Below are positions 16,892 to 24,807 of a DNA stretch of 34,775 bases, piece after piece. A model generated the notes under the pieces. The model was not told the DNA's origin. It did not search any database and saw only the letters and a list, made by a program, of their open reading frames with translations. The DNA lies in assembly GCA_015064015.1 (NCBI GenBank), contig SVTB01000005.1, forward strand, positions 1-34,775. Reading direction: 5' to 3'. The translations under genes were made by a program, and so were the position numbers. Each line of letters starts with the position of its first letter. Position 1 is the first letter of the stretch. Origin of the DNA: Oscillospiraceae bacterium. GTDB taxonomy: Bacteria > Bacillota > Clostridia > Oscillospirales > CAG-272.

Positions 16892-16920
16892 ATTGTAGCA
16901 GAAAACTCGAAAAAATGCAA
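16892..16920 (-). promoter_or_regulatory. Sigma-A type promoter for potABCD
   Basis: TTGCAT (16915-16920), a 17-bp spacer and TACAAT (16892-16897) on the minus strand. This predicts a leader of about 140 nt before the potA start. In the 355-bp potA/ZIP gap (16745-17099), the stretch from 16921 to 17053 upstream of this promoter is AT-rich and I see nothing else in it. Confidence 0.7.
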
Positions 16921-17053
16921 TATGTTTTACAAAATCTTTGAAAATTCGTCATTTAATCCAATTATCTCTCACTTCGAGGCCTAAATACGGGAAAAACTTC
17001 GTCTATTTGTCAAATCCCTTGGATTTCGATGGTTTTTTCTCTCGTTTACGCCC

Positions 17054-17080
17054 CTAAAAAAAGCCGCCCGAAGGCGGCTT
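17054..17080 (-). terminator. Intrinsic terminator of the ZIP transporter gene
   Basis: A perfect AAGCCGCC-TTCG-GGCGGCTT stem-loop with a stable UUCG tetraloop, followed on the minus strand by TTTTT. It lies 20 bp after the ZIP stop codon. Confidence 0.93.
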
Positions 17081-17099
17081 GAAAAGATGAAGCGAAGTA

Positions 17100-17888
17100 T
17101 CAGCCCAGCAAAACATCAAACACCAGCATCACACAAAATCCAACCAAAAGCGCATAGGTAGCGCCTCGCTCATGGCCGTGGGCATGGGTTTCGGGGATCA
17201 TTTCGTCGCTGATGACATAAAGCATGGTACCGCCGGCGAAAGCCAGGGCAAAGGGGAGAATGGCCGCAGAGATGCTGACGGCAAAATAGCCCAGCAGGGT
17301 TCCCAAAACCTCCACAAGCCCCGTAATCATGGCAATGGCAAGTGTGCGGCCACGGCTGATACCACCTGCCAACATGGGGGCGATGATGACCATGCCTTCA
17401 GGAATATTCTGTAAGGCGATACCACCGGCGATGATGAGTGCTTCGGAGGTGTTTTCGGTGCCAAAGCCCACACCGGCCGCAATGCCCTCGGGCAGATTGT
17501 GAATGGCAATGGCCATGACAAACAGGAGGACTTTGTCGAGCCGTGCTGTTTTTCCGGGATGTGCTTCCTGATCGACGCCTGTGATACGGTGGAGGTGAGG
17601 CACCAGCTTGTCAATCAGATTGACGCAGAGTGCGCCGGCGAAAATGCCTGCAACGGTCATAAGCAGGGAGAAGAGCTTGGATGTGATTTCGCTTGGAAAC
17701 ATAGCCGCGCCATGATCCAGCGAGGGTATAATGAGACCCAATACGGCGGCGGCTATCATCACACCCGCCGCAAAGGACAGCATAATATCGTTAAAGGTAT
17801 GGCTGACCTTTTTGAAGGCAAAGCCGAACAGCGCTCCAATCATGGTGGCACCGCCTACGCCCAGCGCGGTGAGTAAGACGATTTCCAT
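17100..17888 (-). CDS. ZIP-family divalent metal transporter
   Basis: A 262-residue integral membrane protein of the ZIP (ZupT/GufA-like) family, which moves Zn2+ and related ions into the cytosol. Eight hydrophobic segments are visible. The metal-site signatures are present: HNLPEGIAAG in the fourth TM (about 136-145) and LQNIPEGMVI in the fifth (about 160-170). The loop between TM3 and TM4 has HRITGVDQEAHPGK, with only two histidines. The start at 17888 has GAAAGGA 7 nt upstream. It lies 66 bp downstream of the SGNH hydrolase gene on the same strand and may share its transcript; no separate promoter is obvious. Confidence 0.9.
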   Translation of the reverse strand: MEIVLLTALGVGGATMIGALFGFAFKKVSHTFNDIMLSFAAGVMIAAAVLGLIIPSLDHGAAMFPSEITSKLFSLLMTVAGIFAGALCVNLIDKLVPHLHRITGVDQEAHPGKTARLDKVLLFVMAIAIHNLPEGIAAGVGFGTENTSEALIIAGGIALQNIPEGMVIIAPMLAGGISRGRTLAIAMITGLVEVLGTLLGYFAVSISAAILPFALAFAGGTMLYVISDEMIPETHAHGHERGATYALLVGFCVMLVFDVLLG

Positions 17889-17954
17889 AGACAGTTCCTT
17901 TCAATAGTAATGGTGCAGTATCAGTTTATTCGACAGGATTTTCAAGTGTCACGG

Positions 17955-18557
17955 TCAGGTGTCCAGAATTCCCTCGTTTTTCAAGGCAGACAGAATGACT
18001 TCTGCGGCCAAACGGCTACCCAAGGGAGAAGGATGCGATCCATCGGGATCATACAAAGGAGCTTGTCCGTGCTCTTTAGCGTAGGCTTCAAAGGCAAGGC
18101 CTACCTCAGCCACGCTCATACCGTAGCGAAGGGCGGCAGCGTTATATGCCCTCGATAAAGCGGCGGTCATTTCTTCGGAGGTGAGGCCCAGTTCGGACAG
18201 CTTGGGACAACCCTCTATTCGTCCCCAAGTACAATATAGCAGAAAATGATCTGTGTAAGGCAAAAGAATCGCGCAAAGCTCTCCAACACTTTGCATGAAC
18301 ATCTCTGGATTTTTGACGGGATTACAGCTTTGGTCCTGCAGGATGATCGCATCGAAATGCGTATCCTTCAAAACTTCTCTGAGTCGTATACCTTCGGGAT
18401 TTTCGGGATCTGCGTACCATGAGAGATAGTAGCCGCCTGCGGTGATAGAGGTGACAGACAGATCATAGCCTTGCTCTTTAGCCATAGGTAAAAACAGGCT
18501 GTGGGGCATATCGTGGAAATATGTATAGCTGTTACCGATAAATAGTATATGTTTCAT
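17955..18557 (-). CDS. SGNH-type hydrolase/esterase (DUF4886-like)
   Basis: A 200-residue cytoplasmic-looking protein with no signal peptide. It begins MKHILFIGNSYTYFHDMP, in which S10 of the GNS motif is the likely nucleophile; the C-terminal DPDGSHPS supplies the Asp/His pair (D172, H175). An ILQDQSCNP segment near 100-110 would be block III of the SGNH fold. This pattern matches DUF4886-like SGNH proteins, several of which are predicted carbohydrate esterases. A longer frame back to 18686 exists, but it runs through the terminator at 18597-18624 and lacks family sequence. The Shine-Dalgarno is weak. Its neighbours, two secreted glycosidase-like genes upstream, suggest carbohydrate deacylation, which is inference. 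Confidence 0.82.
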   Translation of the reverse strand: MKHILFIGNSYTYFHDMPHSLFLPMAKEQGYDLSVTSITAGGYYLSWYADPENPEGIRLREVLKDTHFDAIILQDQSCNPVKNPEMFMQSVGELCAILLPYTDHFLLYCTWGRIEGCPKLSELGLTSEEMTAALSRAYNAAALRYGMSVAEVGLAFEAYAKEHGQAPLYDPDGSHPSPLGSRLAAEVILSALKNEGILDT

Positions 18558-18589
18558 ATCAATCATTCCCATATATAAAATTCTTGGAT

Positions 18590-18624
18590 TTTGGAAGCCC
18601 GTGTGTCCGTCGGGACACACGGGC
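18590..18624 (-). terminator. Hairpin terminator after the first GH99-like gene
   Basis: A perfect 12-bp stem, GCCCGTGTGTCC/GGACACACGGGC (18597-18608 with 18613-18624), with a 4-nt loop, 31 bp after the stop at 18655. The following sequence is only moderately T-rich on the minus strand (TTCCAAAATCC), so termination may be partial and allow readthrough to the SGNH gene. Confidence 0.65.
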
Positions 18625-18654
18625 GAAATGTATTGTTGAAAGGAAGCAAAAATG

Positions 18655-21573
18655 TCAATCTTCCTTCTTACGCAGAATGCCCACACCCATAGCCATCATA
18701 GCCAAAGCCGCAACGGCGGACAGGGCGATGACAGAGCCGCAACCGTTGTTATCAATGGCGGGCTCGGGTATGTCAGAATCCACGCTGACAGGATCGGTAG
18801 CCACGGGCGTATCAATAACAGGATCAGTAGCCACGGGTGCATCAGTTGCAGGTTCTGTGGGTGCATCGGTAGTAGGTGCTTCGGTTTCATCGGAGGGATA
18901 AGTGATCTGGGAGACACCGGGGATGTAGTTCTGATAGACATAATTGAGACGACCCAGGGGAGCCGCATCACCGTCGATGTAGAAGTCCTCCATCTCGTCG
19001 TAGGAGGTCTTGCTATCAGCCCACTTGAACTGCATACAGATCTCTTTATAGCCCTCGATACCCACCATTTCCATGGGAACAGTAAGCATCATCTGCTTGC
19101 CCTTGACCTGATAAGAGACTTCGCCAATCACCTCAAAGCCGTAAGCACCGTTCTCTCCGTTGTACTTAGCCACGGTGGTGGTGAAGTGATCCTTTGCCTG
19201 ATAATTGATGATAAAGTCATAGCCGTACCAGCCTGTCTCGACAGAGCTGTCTATATCGACGTAAAGTTGCATCCAAGAGGAAGCGGTGTCGAACATGGTG
19301 ATGTTGTCCTTGGTCTCCACGTAGAAATGGAGATTCTTGGAGTCGGAGACGACCTTGGCGGAAACGATATCGTTGCGGCCGGTATCATTGGTGTACTTGG
19401 TGCGGCCGAAGCCCGTAGCGTCACGGTTAACGGTATCGCCCGTGGGATCGTTGTAGGTAACGGTTACGCCGTCCCATTGATCAAAAGCACCGGTAACGTT
19501 GATGGCCTTGCGCGCATCCTGTACCACGATGGGCGCGGTACCGTTCAGCTTCTGCACGTTGTAGGCGAGCTGGATGTAATAATTATCAAAGTAACCGCCG
19601 CGCATCATTTCGGTGTCGCGAGAGAATTCCATGGAGGAGGTGTCCACAAACCAGATACGATCCGATTTGGTATCCTGACGCTGGGCTACCCATTCGTTCC
19701 AACCGGTGACCAGCACGTACATAGCCTCGGATTCAATGGCGCGATCCCACTGAGCCTGGAAGTTGAGACCCTGAAGGGTCAAAGATTCGTCACTTTCCCA
19801 TGCTTCATAGGCGGCCCTGAGTACACGCTCAAATGCAGCCTTTCGTTTGGATTCCACACCCTCGGGGTTGACGAAGGAGCGGCCGCGGTTGGTGTGATTG
19901 CCGTACAGAGAGGAATCCGAGAAGGCTACAGTACCGCTGTGCTGTGCTACAGATACACTGATGGCGGCACCGTCGAAGTCATAAGAGGATCTATAAAGGC
20001 GGGAGGGCCATTGGAAGTCCATCCAAGGCCAGCCGTTGGTTTTGGATGCCTCGTTAGGCCATTGATTTTGCTTGGTGGTGAAGAAACCGTTGATATTGGC
20101 GCTTTCGGGTGCGATGATAACGGGCTTGCCGTTTATGCAGAACCAAGTATCGGGATAAAGATTTCGAGAGTAAATACGATTGTAGACCTCACGCACTACG
20201 CTGTCAGGGTTCGTGTTGGTGTAGAATACGACCTGAGGTGCGTCAAAGCCCTCCTCATTGAGCTGATGGAGAATTTCCATGAGCTGGATGGCATTGTTGA
20301 GGTAGGAATAACCGTTGGTTACATCGAAATACAGAAAGTCAATGTTGATGTTGCAGAGTAACTCGGCGTGCTTTCTCTGTACCCACGCATCTTTGGCGTA
20401 GTAGTAGCCATACAAAGGTTCGGCAAACCAGTGCATGGCACCCACAGGGCCGTATTTGCCACAGCTGGTGCTTCCTGCTGCTTGCACACCGACCTCATCG
20501 ATGATCTTTTGCAGATCGAAGATACCGCTGTCGCCATGCTCACCCTGCCACAGGAAGTAGAAGAGGCCGACGTAATGCTCGCCGTTGTCTCCGTACAGGC
20601 CTACCTCCTCGGAGGTATAGAAGGAGCGGTTCAGGTCATCGGTGGCCGCAAAACCGCCCGAGGTCAGGTTTTTGTTGTTGGGAAGAGTGTAGGAGCGCGT
20701 CTCGCCGTTGACATCATAGGTAATGGTCACGGTAGAGCCATCTTCTGAATAGGTGTACTTCAAAGAGCCGTCGGAGAGATCGTAATCGGTGGTATCCATA
20801 TCCTTGAAGGTAACTTCGGGCCACTGGCTCTTTTTAGCTTCTTCCTCAAGCCAGAGCTCGTAGGCAATTTTGGCGTTGTATTGGTCGATGTCAAAGCCCT
20901 CGGCCTCCTCTAAGGTGTCGAAGAAAGCAACGCACTTGAAATCAATGGTAGCGCCGTCGGGGATGGGTTCTTTGGCCCAACTGCCGCTCTCTTCCTTGTA
21001 GGCTTCACCTTCCTCGTTCAGCTTGTAGCCTGCTTCCAATACGTCAAAGCGGAAGTATTGGGCAGTCTTACCGTCGAAATGCTCACGATCAATGAGTTCT
21101 TGGGCATCGAAAATATGGGTGTGCCACTGACCGTCGGAGATGACGGCGGTCTCCATCATGGAGGAGTCATCCGAAGGGCCTGCCACGAAGGAGTCCATAA
21201 AGAACTGAGTGGTGGTGTTACCACAGTCGTTGCCGCGGTAGACATACACGACGTAGCGGCCCACGGGGAAGTTGGCCAGCGGATAATAGAAGGGGTCGGT
21301 GGGACCCGGAACCACATGGACGTAATCCTCAACAACGGTTGCGGAAACGATATTGTTAGGACCAACCACGTTGGTCAGCATCTTGGGGGTCAGGATGTTC
21401 TTGGGAATGGTGGTATTAAAGGTGGGGGCTTCTTCGTCTGCGAGAAGATCGAAGGAAAGCTTACTTTCAGCGCTTTGCTCACCGCGAGCCATGGACAGCA
21501 TGGCAAATACCGCAGTGCAGATCATGGCAAAGCAGAGTAGAGCAACGAGGGTGACCAGTAATCTCTTTTTCAT
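18655..21573 (-). CDS. Secreted GH99/WbsX-like protein with CBM9-like domain and GCGS C-terminal tail
   Basis: A 972-residue exported protein. The signal peptide is at 1-27 (MKKRLLVTLVALLCF...). An N-terminal beta-rich region (about 60-225) ends in a KCVAFFDTLEEAEGF motif. A short beta domain follows, then a TIM-barrel-like domain from about 325 to 680 with YVGLFYFLWQGEHGD, HWFAEPLYGYYY, FLYFDVTNG, VFYTNTN and VTGWNEW (about 620-623), as in GH99/WbsX-like proteins. A carbohydrate-binding family 9-like sandwich (about 700-890) contains LYVDIDSSVETGWYGYDF. A Thr/Pro/Asp linker leads to a tail with G944-C945-G946-S947, a hydrophobic helix and RKKED. The start at 21573 follows GAAAGGA. It probably hydrolyses or binds a surface or host polysaccharide; the catalytic residues were not established. 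Confidence 0.78.
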   Translation of the reverse strand: MKKRLLVTLVALLCFAMICTAVFAMLSMARGEQSAESKLSFDLLADEEAPTFNTTIPKNILTPKMLTNVVGPNNIVSATVVEDYVHVVPGPTDPFYYPLANFPVGRYVVYVYRGNDCGNTTTQFFMDSFVAGPSDDSSMMETAVISDGQWHTHIFDAQELIDREHFDGKTAQYFRFDVLEAGYKLNEEGEAYKEESGSWAKEPIPDGATIDFKCVAFFDTLEEAEGFDIDQYNAKIAYELWLEEEAKKSQWPEVTFKDMDTTDYDLSDGSLKYTYSEDGSTVTITYDVNGETRSYTLPNNKNLTSGGFAATDDLNRSFYTSEEVGLYGDNGEHYVGLFYFLWQGEHGDSGIFDLQKIIDEVGVQAAGSTSCGKYGPVGAMHWFAEPLYGYYYAKDAWVQRKHAELLCNINIDFLYFDVTNGYSYLNNAIQLMEILHQLNEEGFDAPQVVFYTNTNPDSVVREVYNRIYSRNLYPDTWFCINGKPVIIAPESANINGFFTTKQNQWPNEASKTNGWPWMDFQWPSRLYRSSYDFDGAAISVSVAQHSGTVAFSDSSLYGNHTNRGRSFVNPEGVESKRKAAFERVLRAAYEAWESDESLTLQGLNFQAQWDRAIESEAMYVLVTGWNEWVAQRQDTKSDRIWFVDTSSMEFSRDTEMMRGGYFDNYYIQLAYNVQKLNGTAPIVVQDARKAINVTGAFDQWDGVTVTYNDPTGDTVNRDATGFGRTKYTNDTGRNDIVSAKVVSDSKNLHFYVETKDNITMFDTASSWMQLYVDIDSSVETGWYGYDFIINYQAKDHFTTTVAKYNGENGAYGFEVIGEVSYQVKGKQMMLTVPMEMVGIEGYKEICMQFKWADSKTSYDEMEDFYIDGDAAPLGRLNYVYQNYIPGVSQITYPSDETEAPTTDAPTEPATDAPVATDPVIDTPVATDPVSVDSDIPEPAIDNNGCGSVIALSAVAALAMMAMGVGILRKKED
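18788..18847. repeat. 30-bp tandem duplication in the Thr/Pro linker
   Basis: Two adjacent imperfect 30-bp copies (18788-18817 and 18818-18847) encode ten-residue units of the DTPVATDPVS type. They lie in the low-complexity linker before the C-terminal tail of the first GH99-like protein, a place where length variation would be tolerated. Confidence 0.8.
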
Positions 21574-21647
21574 GATGAGGATTCCTTTCTTTGCTTTGTG
21601 CAAGCCGTTTGGGTGGGTAGCCTTCTGCTGCGCCACTCATTATGGAT

Positions 21648-21676
21648 ATTATAACAGATTTTTTAAAATAAAGCAA
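21648..21676 (-). promoter_or_regulatory. Sigma-A type promoter for the first GH99-like gene
   Basis: TTGCTT (21671-21676), a 17-bp spacer and a perfect TATAAT (21648-21653) on the minus strand, 75 bp upstream of the start at 21573 and just after the terminator of the upstream paralog. The two paralogs are therefore separately transcribed. Confidence 0.75.
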
Positions 21677-21695
21677 GGTTTTTTTGATATATTTG

Positions 21696-21730
21696 TAAAA
21701 AAGAACCCTGTATTTTTCATACAGGGTTCT
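21696..21730 (-). terminator. Intrinsic terminator of the second GH99-like gene
   Basis: A perfect 12-bp stem, AGAACCCTGTAT/ATACAGGGTTCT (21719-21730 with 21702-21713), with a 5-nt loop and a TTTTTT run on the minus strand. It starts 13 bp after the stop at 21744. Confidence 0.94.
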
Positions 21731-21743
21731 GAAAGACGGGAAA

Positions 21744-24545
21744 TCAATTTTCTTTCTTTTTAAAAATCCACGCGCTACTCGTCAAAATCAGCATCATAGG
21801 CAAAATAAGCGAGATGGCAGAGGCGCAACCCTGGGGTTCCTTTTGAGGATCGGATGCCGCAGAGGTATCGCTTGTCTCGACTTGGCTGCTTTCTTCGGTG
21901 ATCGGTGTGCTTTCTTCGGTGGTCTCGTCTCCGGGCAGAGCCTCAAATACGCTCTCACCGGGAATGTAGGTTTGGTAGACGTAGTTCATACGGCCCAAAG
22001 GCATACAATCGCCATCGGTGTAGAATTGCTCCATGGTGTTGATGACAGAAGTGCTGTCCACCCATTTGAAGTCGATCGCGATCTGACGGTAGTCCGTTAC
22101 TCCCAAAAGTGTTAGAGGAACGGCAATCATAAGCTCGTTGTCTTTGGCTCGATAGCTGACTTCACCAACAGTTTCAAATCCGTAAGCGCCGTCTGTTCCG
22201 TTGTACTTGGCTACCGTGGTGGTGAATGTATCCTTGGCCTTGTGGTTGATGATAAAATCATAGCCGTACCAACCTGTCTCGTGGTTGCCGTCGGTATTGA
22301 TGTACAGCTGCATCCACGCGCTGTTGGGATCGAACATGGAGATATCGTGGGCTGTCTGTGCGTAAACGTACAGGTTTTGGGTATCGTTTGTGATTTTGGA
22401 GGCTACGATGTCGTTTCTGCCCGTTTGGTTGACATAGTGGGTCTGACCGAAGCCCGTGGCGTCTCTGTGCGCCGCGTCGCCTGTGGGATCCGCATAACTG
22501 ACGGATATATCATTCCATTGGTCAAATTCGCCTGTGACATTGATGGGCTTACGGCCGTCCTGCACCACGATGGGAGCGGTGCCCTTCAGCTTCTGGATGT
22601 TATAAGCGAGCTGAACATAGTAATTGTCGAAATAACCGCCGCGCATCATCTCAATGTCGCGGGAGAATTCGGCAGAAGCGGTGTCCACAAAGAGTACGCG
22701 ATCGGGATCCTTATCCTCGATGTACGTATTGCCATCCTGACGCTGAGCGATCCATTCGTTCCAGCCCGTGACCAGCACAAAGGGTACGTCCTTTTCGATG
22801 GCATAGTCCCATTGCGCTTGGAAATTATAGCCTTGGTTGGTGAGGGAATTGTCTGCCGCCCACGCCTCGTAGGAGGTTTTCAGGAGACGGTTGAAAATGC
22901 CCACGCGCTTGTCGCTGTGACCGTCGGGATTATGGAAAGAACGGCCGCGGTTGGTGTATTCTCCGTACAGAGAGGAGTCGCTGAACATGATCGTACCCGA
23001 ATGCTGAGCGACGGATACGCTGATGGCCGAGGGGTTACCCTTTTCATCGTTAAAGACGCGCTGAGGCCACTGGAAGTCCATCCAAGGCCAAGCGTTCTCA
23101 TGGATGGTCTCATCGTTGGGCCATTGAGAGGCTTTGACGGTGAAAAAGTCTTTGTAATTGATGTTATCGGGAGAAATCACTACGGGCTTGCCGTTCAGCA
23201 TGAACCAAGTATCGGGGTAGAGATTTTGGCTGTAGATGTAGTCGTAGAGCTCCTTAACGCGCTGTTGAGCGTTGGTGTTGGTGTAGAAAACCACTTCGGG
23301 GGCATCATAGCCCTGCTCGTTCAGCTCGTGGAGGATTTCCATGATCTTGATGGCGTTCTTGGCGTAGATGCTGTTGTTGGTTACGTCAAAGTACAAGAAG
23401 TCTACACCCACGTTGGTGAGCAGCTCCATGTGCTTTCGGATGACCCATTCATCGTTGATGTAATAGTAGCCGTACAGGGGTTCGGCAAACCAATGGAAAG
23501 AATGCATGGGGCCGTAAAGACCGCTGTTGGCGTTCATCGCGGCGGAACCACCGGTCTGACGGATTTTTTCCAGATCAAAGATACCGGGATCTCCGTGCTC
23601 ACCGTGCCATAAAAAATAGAACATACCGACGTAATGCTCTCCGTTATCTCCAATCACGCCTACCTGAGAGGCGTTGTACAGGGAGCGGCCCAGATCGTCC
23701 ACCGCGGTCATCGTGCCGCTCTTGTATTGGTTGGTGTTGGGAACGGTGAAGGTGCGGGTCTCGTCGTTGACCTTGTAGGAGATGGTGACAGTTTTCTCAT
23801 CCTCGGAAACGGTGTAGGTCAAAGTACCCTCGGCGGTATCCTCCGGGACAGTTTCCATGTCCTTGTATTCGGGTGCGGGCCATTCCACCTCAGGGGCAAC
23901 TGTCTCGTTTTCCTTGTTTTCCTCTTTTTCTTCGTAGGCCAACTTTTCCTTGTAGGTGTCGAAATCGAAGCGCTTGGCATCCTCAAGGGTTTCGAAGAAG
24001 GCCACATACTTGACGTCAATATGCTCACCCTCGGGTACGTTGAGCTGGAGGGGGTCATAGCGGAAGCCGGTAAAGGTCACGCTGTCATCCACATTGGTCC
24101 AGACAGAGCAATCTGCGATGGACTTGGCCCACTCGCCCGAGCTGTTCTGGTCGAACTTGACGTTGGTGCCGTCCTGACCCATCTGCTTGCCATCGGAGCG
24201 ATTGACGTAAAATTCACCTTGTCTTGTGGAGGTGGTACGCTGGAAGATCACCGCGTAGGCCATTTGATTACACCTGACCTCAGGGACAGGGAGGTGCATG
24301 GAGGGATCGTCTCCCAGTGCGGTGATAGACATATAGCCCTCATCCGAAAATTCGTAGGTGAAATTGTAGGGGTTGTTGATGGAAAGCCCGATTTCGCTGG
24401 TAGAAAAATCGTAAAGCACCAGCGGGTCGGATGTATCAAAGACGGGTGTATCCTCGGCCAAAACGGGAAGAGCTGTTAGCATACTGCCTCCGAGCAGGCA
24501 AAAGCAGAGCCCCATCAAAAGCAAAGTTCGGAACATTTTTTTCAT
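21744..24545 (-). CDS. Secreted GH99/WbsX-like protein, paralog of the downstream gene, with GCAS C-terminal tail
   Basis: A 933-residue exported protein. The signal peptide is at 1-30 (ends near VLAEDTP). The N-terminal beta domain (about 35-195) differs from that of the downstream paralog but ends in the same kind of VKYVAFFETLEDAKRF motif. The barrel domain (about 300-650) is closely similar to it: YVGMFYFLWHGEHGD, HWFAEPLYGYYY, FLYFDVTN, VFYTNTN and VTGWNEW (about 591-594). A CBM9-like sandwich follows (about 670-860, with TDGNHETGWYGYDF). The linker is Glu/Ser/Thr-rich, unlike the Thr/Pro/Asp linker of the paralog. The tail has G906-C907-A908-S909, a hydrophobic stretch and KKKEN. The start at 24545 has GGAGG 6 nt upstream. 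It is a tandem duplicate diverged at the N-terminus and linker, which suggests related but distinct glycan targets. Confidence 0.78.
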   Translation of the reverse strand: MKKMFRTLLLMGLCFCLLGGSMLTALPVLAEDTPVFDTSDPLVLYDFSTSEIGLSINNPYNFTYEFSDEGYMSITALGDDPSMHLPVPEVRCNQMAYAVIFQRTTSTRQGEFYVNRSDGKQMGQDGTNVKFDQNSSGEWAKSIADCSVWTNVDDSVTFTGFRYDPLQLNVPEGEHIDVKYVAFFETLEDAKRFDFDTYKEKLAYEEKEENKENETVAPEVEWPAPEYKDMETVPEDTAEGTLTYTVSEDEKTVTISYKVNDETRTFTVPNTNQYKSGTMTAVDDLGRSLYNASQVGVIGDNGEHYVGMFYFLWHGEHGDPGIFDLEKIRQTGGSAAMNANSGLYGPMHSFHWFAEPLYGYYYINDEWVIRKHMELLTNVGVDFLYFDVTNNSIYAKNAIKIMEILHELNEQGYDAPEVVFYTNTNAQQRVKELYDYIYSQNLYPDTWFMLNGKPVVISPDNINYKDFFTVKASQWPNDETIHENAWPWMDFQWPQRVFNDEKGNPSAISVSVAQHSGTIMFSDSSLYGEYTNRGRSFHNPDGHSDKRVGIFNRLLKTSYEAWAADNSLTNQGYNFQAQWDYAIEKDVPFVLVTGWNEWIAQRQDGNTYIEDKDPDRVLFVDTASAEFSRDIEMMRGGYFDNYYVQLAYNIQKLKGTAPIVVQDGRKPINVTGEFDQWNDISVSYADPTGDAAHRDATGFGQTHYVNQTGRNDIVASKITNDTQNLYVYAQTAHDISMFDPNSAWMQLYINTDGNHETGWYGYDFIINHKAKDTFTTTVAKYNGTDGAYGFETVGEVSYRAKDNELMIAVPLTLLGVTDYRQIAIDFKWVDSTSVINTMEQFYTDGDCMPLGRMNYVYQTYIPGESVFEALPGDETTEESTPITEESSQVETSDTSAASDPQKEPQGCASAISLILPMMLILTSSAWIFKKKEN

Positions 24546-24555
24546 GGCAAACCTC

Positions 24556-24586
24556 CAACTAAACAAAGCATTGGTTAAATTAGTTG
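24556..24586. promoter_or_regulatory. Inverted repeat just downstream of the second GH99-like promoter
   Basis: CAACTAA (24556-24562) and TTAGTTG (24580-24586) are perfect 7-bp arms separated by 17 nt, ending one base from the -10 box. A repressor site at the transcription start or a small 5' hairpin are both possible. No matching site was seen before the paralog. Confidence 0.35.
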
Positions 24587-24587
24587 T

Positions 24588-24616
24588 ATTATATCAGAAA
24601 TAGGAATAAATTGCAA
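24588..24616 (-). promoter_or_regulatory. Sigma-A type promoter for the second GH99-like gene
   Basis: TTGCAA (24611-24616), a 17-bp spacer and a perfect TATAAT (24588-24593) on the minus strand, about 43 bp upstream of the start. It is divergent to the DUF2089 operon. Confidence 0.75.
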
Positions 24617-24700
24617 GGGCTTTTGTGAAATTTTACCTTTGACTAAGAAAAGGGGAAAAACACGTTGTTTGGCGATGAATTTGCCGTTAAAATTAAAAAA

Positions 24701-24718
24701 GTTAATTTTGAAATTAAC
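24701..24718. promoter_or_regulatory. Inverted repeat upstream of the DUF2089 promoter
   Basis: A perfect 8-2-8 palindrome, GTTAATTT-TG-AAATTAAC, ends 17 bp before the -35 box of the DUF2089 operon. It has the same arm-TG-arm geometry as the repeat at 24739-24754, so both may bind the same dimeric regulator. Confidence 0.5.
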
Positions 24719-24735
24719 AAAATTTATAAAATAGC

Positions 24736-24764
24736 TTGACAAAATTGATTTTGTGTGTTAATAT
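24736..24764 (+). promoter_or_regulatory. Promoter of the DUF2089/LiaF-like/octapeptide operon with embedded operator
   Basis: TTGACA (24736-24741), a 17-bp spacer and TAATAT (24759-24764). A perfect palindrome, ACAAAAT-TG-ATTTTGT (24739-24754), overlaps the -35 and fills most of the spacer, the classical position for a repressor. The start codon at 24808 follows AAAGGAG by 7 nt. Confidence 0.75.
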
Positions 24765-24807
24765 GTTCTTGTATCCAAATTAAAGACAACTCCAAAGGAG
24801 AATATGT

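Noticed and set aside
18558-18686. Upstream extension of the SGNH hydrolase
   Set aside because: It would translate through the terminator hairpin of the preceding gene and adds no family sequence.
18652-20361. Long plus-strand open frame (569 codons) opposite the first GH99-like gene
   Set aside because: It is antisense to a gene with signal peptide, clear domains, promoter and terminator. Its product has no recognisable motif and is rich in Val/His/Gly, as expected of a shadow frame.
22242-23612. Long plus-strand open frame (456 codons) opposite the second GH99-like gene
   Set aside because: Same composition as the previous shadow frame, no ribosome site, and the similarity between the two shadows only mirrors the sense-strand paralogy.
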